This document shows positions 59,401 to 64,000 of a stretch of DNA of 64,000 nucleotides, in pieces (the stretch's first letter is position 1; each line of letters opens with the position of its first letter). Origin of the DNA: Capitella teleta (Eukaryota > Annelida > Polychaeta > Capitellidae); contig KB297637.1 of the NCBI GenBank assembly GCA_000328365.1, forward strand, positions 228,158 to 292,157. Reading direction: 5' to 3'. Position numbers and translations under genes: made by a program. The notes beneath the pieces are model-generated. The model had not been told where the DNA came from, did not search any database, and was given only the letters and a program-made list of their open reading frames with translations.

Positions 59401-59965
59401 TATGACGTCAGCATCTGTCGTGTTCTCGGTTTTCGTCCTGCATATTCACCACAAAGGAGGTCGAGGTAACCGCGCCCCCTTGTGGTTGCGGCGATTCACG
59501 TTGAAGTACCTCGCCACGTACCTCTGCGTGCGTATTTCAAAGTTTTTCCAATGGGACGACAACATGGATGACCTCAAGTCTAAACTTGACTTCAGCCTGA
59601 GTGGCTTAAACCAAGGCTTCATGCCACAGTCGCCCGTGCATCGGAAGCAGACCGGCGTCTACCGCATGGAGAACGGACAACTGCACGTGAATATATGCAA
59701 CCAGGAGAACAGCATGCACTTTGAGAGGATTACCTCCAGATACCACCAGACCCAGAAGGAGCTCCTCAAGTGCGTCAGGCACGTCCTCGATAAGCAGGAC
59801 AGGGATGAACTAGAGCGTCACGTGATTCGAGAGTGGGAGGACGTTGCGGCCGTGGTGGACAGACTGCTCTTTTGGTTGTTCGCGCTGTTGACTCTGTTCT
59901 CTTCGTTGGCGCTTTTGGTCTTCAAACCGCTGGCGAAGGAAGCGATTGTTGGCTTGGATTTCTAG
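53438..59965 (+). CDS. Nicotinic acetylcholine receptor alpha-type subunit (7 exons, 495 aa)
   Basis: Exons: 53438-53498, 58242-58387, 58441-58485, 58537-58646, 58696-58831, 58922-59321, 59376-59965. The sum is 1488 nt, in frame. Exon 1 is the signal peptide ([20 protein letters not shown]). The ligand-binding domain holds [36 protein letters not shown] and [10 protein letters not shown]. The 13-residue Cys loop is C154[14 protein letters not shown]168. Loop B has GSWAYDG (W175). The vicinal Cys pair C218-C219 (FYSCCPEP) marks an alpha subunit. TM1 is near 239-260. TM2 starts [20 protein letters not shown], with the intermediate-ring Glu of cation channels. TM3 reads [19 protein letters not shown], then a long cytoplasmic loop, then TM4 near the C-terminus. 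Four introns are 49-54 nt, while the first is 4.7 kb. The last intron (59322-59375) is 54 nt with no stop in frame. By eye the subunit is closest to alpha7/alpha9-like neuronal types. Family placement needs a tree. Confidence 0.93.
54980..55423 (-). mobile_element. 444-bp MITE, reversed copy of 37569-38000
   Basis: It begins AGAGGACCTCTGTTCACTTC and ends (reverse complement) ATAGAACCCTTGATTGTTTT, matching the right and left ends of the 37.6-kb copy. TTAA follows at 55424-55427; the left flank is TCAA, one change from TTAA. It lies in the first intron of the nicotinic receptor gene. Confidence 0.72.
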
Positions 59966-61874
59966 ACTATACTGTCTGTGTGTGTGATTTGACTTCGAAT
60001 AATACCATTAATTTGGCTGTGTGCTTATTTATGTATGTTTGTTTAATTCATGGCTCCTCGATAGTTAAAAAAATATTCGTGAAAAGAATGACAACGTTTT
60101 CCATTTGAGATTGATGGTTTTGATTTTTTAAAAATGTATAAAAAACAATCAAAAATATTTTTTGGTCTAACAAGAATTGTAAACTTAATTAATCTATATA
60201 AGTATGTATATACTAGCATTATGGGGGGGGGGGGGGTTTCCTTTGTTGTGAATTGCACAAATCAATTAAACCCTAGGCCCATTTTATAAAGCTCATCGCA
60301 TTTACAACCAAAAGAAAAGCTTCAACTTTCCTATATCACTTTCACGATTCGATCCTGCAATACAAAGGATTTATCTCCATAGCAACAGGGTCACGCAAGT
60401 TCATGAGAACACGTCACGTGGTTGGATGGAAGATTTAGCGAGAATTGGTTCCGGATTTAGAGGTAAATAAAAGCAAGGTCTGGCAATTAAAAAAGATCAG
60501 AACAAAAGTAATCTTGATCTGAAACAAGAAATCTTTAGTCCGATTTCAACAAGACGAGATTGACACACATTTTTCCGTATCTCAGCACACATTTTGATGA
60601 CCAATATTTCCGTATTAGATGAAATGAACAGCCGATACCCACTTCGCTCCCTGAGGACGCGCGGCTCAAAAGGCTCGGTCGTAATTGAAGCCGCGTTTTC
60701 ATCGCGGCGATATATCCGCAGCAAATCGAAATCGATCATTTTTTTATCTTTTGTCCATTTCGCTGTAACATGAAAATAATGGAGACGTGGGAAGACCCTA
60801 TTGATTGCATGGGGATCAAGACGTTCATTGAAGGTTAGAGGTATTGACCTTGAAGACATTTCGTCCGTTTGACGACATCGTCTTCTCAAAGCGCCGATGC
60901 TCGGGAATTGATTGTGCAACTGTGATGTACATGTGTGTCTTGGGTTTATTACACCCCATGTATATTGCATTGGTCAGCGAGCATTATTGTGTGATGTGAA
61001 TTGTTGAGATTTATCGACTGAGCCAGATTGGATTTCATTCAGCATTTTGATGGCATTGAGTTCATTGAGGGTATCAGGTGCTTTGCGTTTCAATCGCGGG
61101 TCATGATACAATGGTCAAATATTCCTGACCAGCGATCGAGAATACCAAGAAGCGAGCGTCAGTTGATTCGAACAGACATGAAATTACATTGATTATATAC
61201 ACCCGAAGAAGAACTGATACAGATAAATAATTACAAAATGAATTTGCACATGCATGTATTGGGGCATATGAACTATGTAAGTGATATCAGAATACTTTTT
61301 ATCATTCTGTAAGCTAACAAGGCAATCAGCTTCGTGTATTCGAGTGTGTAAACCGTGCATACTCATTATCATAGTCAATATTCAGTGCTCTCGTGCGAAC
61401 GTTAATAACTGCATGACCTTTAACCTTGAACTCACCCTAACTGACCCCTAACCCCTTGGACCTCGCATCTGCCCAACTTTAATGACATATGAAACCGCAG
61501 TGAGCATTTCTCTACAAAGGATGATCACTCCATCCCGAATTCCCTGATGACTCATCAGCGATTACTGCTGACCTTGCATAAAACGCAGGCACAGGTGTTT
61601 TTGGTTGGACGTAGTTTTCACGCGACATCTGCGTGCGACTGCAGGGTTTAGATGAACGCGCGTGATGTGGCATAAATGTAAAGTGATGTTATCCAGTCGC
61701 ATTTGGGAGACTGGAATTATCCATTCGCACTTCCACCGGGGTCACCTATCGCAACAAGGAAATGCGTTCAAAATATTGTCATGTATGAATGCTACAATTA
61801 TTATTTTCATCAGCATACGAGTTGTTAATAGGATAGAAATCATAGAATGGCTGCAAAGGATGTTGTATTAACGG
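59966..61874. other. 3' region of the nicotinic receptor gene and intergenic space
   Basis: An AATAAA lies at 60466-60471, about 500 bases past the stop. A G-run (about 13 G) lies near 60223-60235. On the minus strand an ATG-initiated open frame of 157 codons spans 60497-60970. It has no recognised domain and no splice or homology support, so it is not called as a gene. Confidence 0.4.
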
Positions 61875-62592
61875 TCAATCATACCGTAGCGTCTCAATGG
61901 CTTCCATACATTCCTGATTTGCGATCAATATACGAGAGTACGGCATTTCAGTTTTCCATTTGAACGCTGCGTGAGTGGAATTCCGCTTCGTGTTCATTAC
62001 GTCCTTCAGTCCAACTTTCTCTCTTGAGTTAGTATTTTGTCTAATCCATCTGGAAACTTCTTTTGATATTCGGAAACCCAACTTTTGATACACTTCCGAC
62101 ACCACACCCTCCGCGTCCATGGCCAGATCTTCATATCTCAATAACAACACTCGGTCGGGATATTCTCGCTGCAAAGTTTTTGCGATTTTGAAATCTTCCA
62201 CCATTCTGTTACACAATTCAGCGGCCTTGACCCTGAATTGAACGTCGAGTTTAATGTTCAAGGTCACTCTGGAGTGCATGATGCCACGTGGATCCCGGGT
62301 GTAATAGATGAGCGATAAATCCGGGTGATCCCTGAGCAAAACCGGAACTAGATCCATGCGCTGGCGGATAACCTTAATGACCTTCAGACTTGAATTCTTG
62401 CAACTTGCTTCTACTTCAGCCATGCATCGGTTCCGGTCCTGAGATTTCATGCAGTCCTTGTAAATATCCAGGGACCGGCTCTTGCCACCGAACCCTCGGA
62501 TGAAGACATCGCGTTGGATCACGTGCAGATTACAGCGAAACAGGTCATCTATGACGTCATTTCCGGCGGTACCAAGGTCATCCAGATTGAAT
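61875..62592 (-). CDS. Carbohydrate sulfotransferase, last exon (partial, 5' part outside the window)
   Basis: The exon follows a clear acceptor (catggaattttag) and encodes ~238 aa to a TGA. It matches the C-terminal two thirds of Golgi PAPS-dependent carbohydrate sulfotransferases (CHST1/3-like group). Landmarks are the 3'-phosphate-binding motif LIYYTRDPRGIMHSR (the Arg and Ser that hold PAPS), then AELCNRMVEDF, LLLRYEDLAMD, YQKLGF, AFKWKTEMPYSRI and the usual short end CMEAIETL. The 5'-phosphosulfate loop (RxGSS) and the signal-anchor membrane segment, which such type II enzymes need, are not in 62600-64000. They should lie on exons beyond the window edge. Substrate (keratan, chondroitin or other glycan) cannot be told. 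Confidence 0.88.
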
Positions 62593-63849
62593 CTAAAATT
62601 CCATGAAACATAGAAAGGGTTCACAACGAAGGATTGGCAACATGATATTTCGAAGGGAAAGGCTAGTAACTTCTATTGAGCTCAGAATAAATGTGGTCGA
62701 TTTTTGGAGTATTAGAGCCAATAATTATTATTGGACTCAACACTCAAAGATTTCCGTAATTTTGAAGTGTTTCATTGTGAATCTAAATTGTCTGATGCTT
62801 ATTAAGTGTATGATTCGTGCAGAGCAAGCTCCAATCAACTCAGTTTGACTCTCTAGCTAATCCATGCAATTAATCACTCAAGAATATCAAGGCATATTGG
62901 CTCCAAACAGGAAAATAGCATTAACGATTTTCAATACATACAAACACGGTAAAAATATGAATATTCAATACACTCGTTTAGCATGTACAGTATGGGAACA
63001 TGTTATACGATAAATAACCTATATCAAATTAATCCGATTTGGATATCGGAAAATCCACCGAATTGTCCGTAATTGGATATCGGATTTGGATATCCGCGCA
63101 TCTCTAGCGATAACGCTTGTTTTCAGGTTCAACGCTGCTTTTGGGAAAAGGACGAAGCCAGCCTGGATGTAAGTCTGACGCATCATCTACACCCACATTC
63201 CGATGATTCCATGATGAAATTGAATCATGACTGGGTCACAAGAATTCCCAGCATTCCACATTCGACATTTGCGAGCTGCTTTTTCGGTAATCGTAAGCAA
63301 CATTCCTTCACCACTGCATTTAAAGCATCTCATATGCATCGTAATAGCATTTTGTTATGTAAGATTTAATTACGAGCGATGCAATCAATTGGTGCAGTTC
63401 GCCACAGGGACAATCGCGTTCTTGGTGGATTTCACCCACCTATACTTCTTTGTTATGTAGCCTCATTATTCCACGATTGAAGTTATGAATTAGAAATGAT
63501 GAAATTAGAAGGAATGAATTTCACAACACTTGACAGCAGGGACAAATCATAGAGATAGTTTCACATTATATACAACCGTACGTAGTACAGTTAGTGTCAG
63601 GATCTTCACGTTTGAAGAAACACAAAGGCGTCGATAATAATTAAGTCTATATAGCTTTAGTACGAATTAGCTCGGCAAATAAAGTTGATAAAATTATTGC
63701 TTTTAATTTGCCTCCAACGCGCCGTCGTTACCATAGCAACCGTACTTCCGGTGACAAATGCCTATTTGGAATGCGATTTTCATAATTACTTTGAATCGTG
63801 CATTGCGTTCTGGTTATAATTGCCGTTAATTTTGGAATGATTTCGATAT
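62593..63849. other. Intron of the sulfotransferase gene, no exon recognised
   Basis: I searched both strands by eye for the PAPS-loop exon (RxGSS...) and did not find it. A plus-strand open frame at 63073-63369 has no recognised product. Confidence 0.4.
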
Positions 63850-63983
63850 TATTATATAATATTATTATATAATTAATAATATTATATAATATTATATAAT
63901 ATTATTATATAATATTATTATATAATATTATTATATATAATATATATTATATAATATTTTATATAATATTATTATATAATATT
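63850..63983. repeat. AT-only palindromic satellite (TATAATATTAT units)
   Basis: About 134 bases of alternating ATTATATAAT and TATTATATAAT units, self-complementary, near the window edge. Confidence 0.95.
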
Positions 63984-64000
63984 ATATCGATACACCTCTC

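Noticed and set aside
63073-63369. Candidate upstream sulfotransferase exon
   Set aside because: Neither strand shows the RxGSS PAPS loop or a signal anchor.

Overview
The window is metazoan nuclear DNA: spliced genes with GT-AG introns, tRNA-derived SINEs, LINE pieces, TTAA-flanked MITEs, long microsatellites and one 50-base assembly gap (17641-17690). The gene content (nicotinic receptor, ionotropic glutamate receptor, cGAS-like enzyme, NACHT/NLR relic, discoidin and fibrinogen-type secreted proteins) suggests a marine invertebrate, possibly a non-vertebrate deuterostome. The species cannot be named from the sequence alone. A notable trait is intron size: 12 introns in the three best gene models are only 49-62 nt, while others in the same genes exceed 1-4 kb.

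Layout. 1-4.3 kb: repeats, a complete SINE with a 12-bp target duplication, and a decayed class A GPCR. 4.8-6.1 kb: a cGAS-like/Mab-21 nucleotidyltransferase (minus). 6-18 kb: gene-poor and repeat-rich, with SINE copies, a perfect hairpin, a ~190-bp tandem repeat, a decayed transposon-type ORF with a PIN-like fold, a 2.6-kb element bounded by 29-bp perfect inverted repeats, a TTAA MITE, and the gap with duplicated flanks. 18.2-25.3 kb: an 11-exon ionotropic glutamate receptor (minus, 626 aa). 27.9-29.2 kb: an NLR pseudogene (plus). 29.4-31.2 kb: a broken Ty3/Gypsy fossil. 32.3-36.5 kb: a 5-exon secreted discoidin-domain protein (minus, 321 aa). 39.4-40.1 kb: a truncated pogo/Tigger-type transposase. 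42.3-46.8 kb: a 5-exon secreted PAN + fibrinogen-domain protein (minus, 317 aa). 49.5-50.3 kb: a tentative small secreted Cys-containing peptide. 51.3-52.4 kb: LINE remains. 53.4-60 kb: a 7-exon nicotinic acetylcholine receptor alpha subunit (plus, 495 aa). 61.9-62.6 kb: the last exon of a carbohydrate sulfotransferase whose 5' part lies beyond the window.

The genes do not form an operon or one pathway. Two themes recur. One is neurotransmission (two ligand-gated channel genes). The other is candidate innate immunity or recognition (cGAS-like enzyme, NLR relic, and two secreted lectin-type proteins on the same strand about 6 kb apart). Exon models for the glutamate receptor, nicotinic receptor, discoidin and PAN-fibrinogen genes were built by hand from splice signals. 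Each sums to an exact multiple of three with no internal stop, which is strong internal support.
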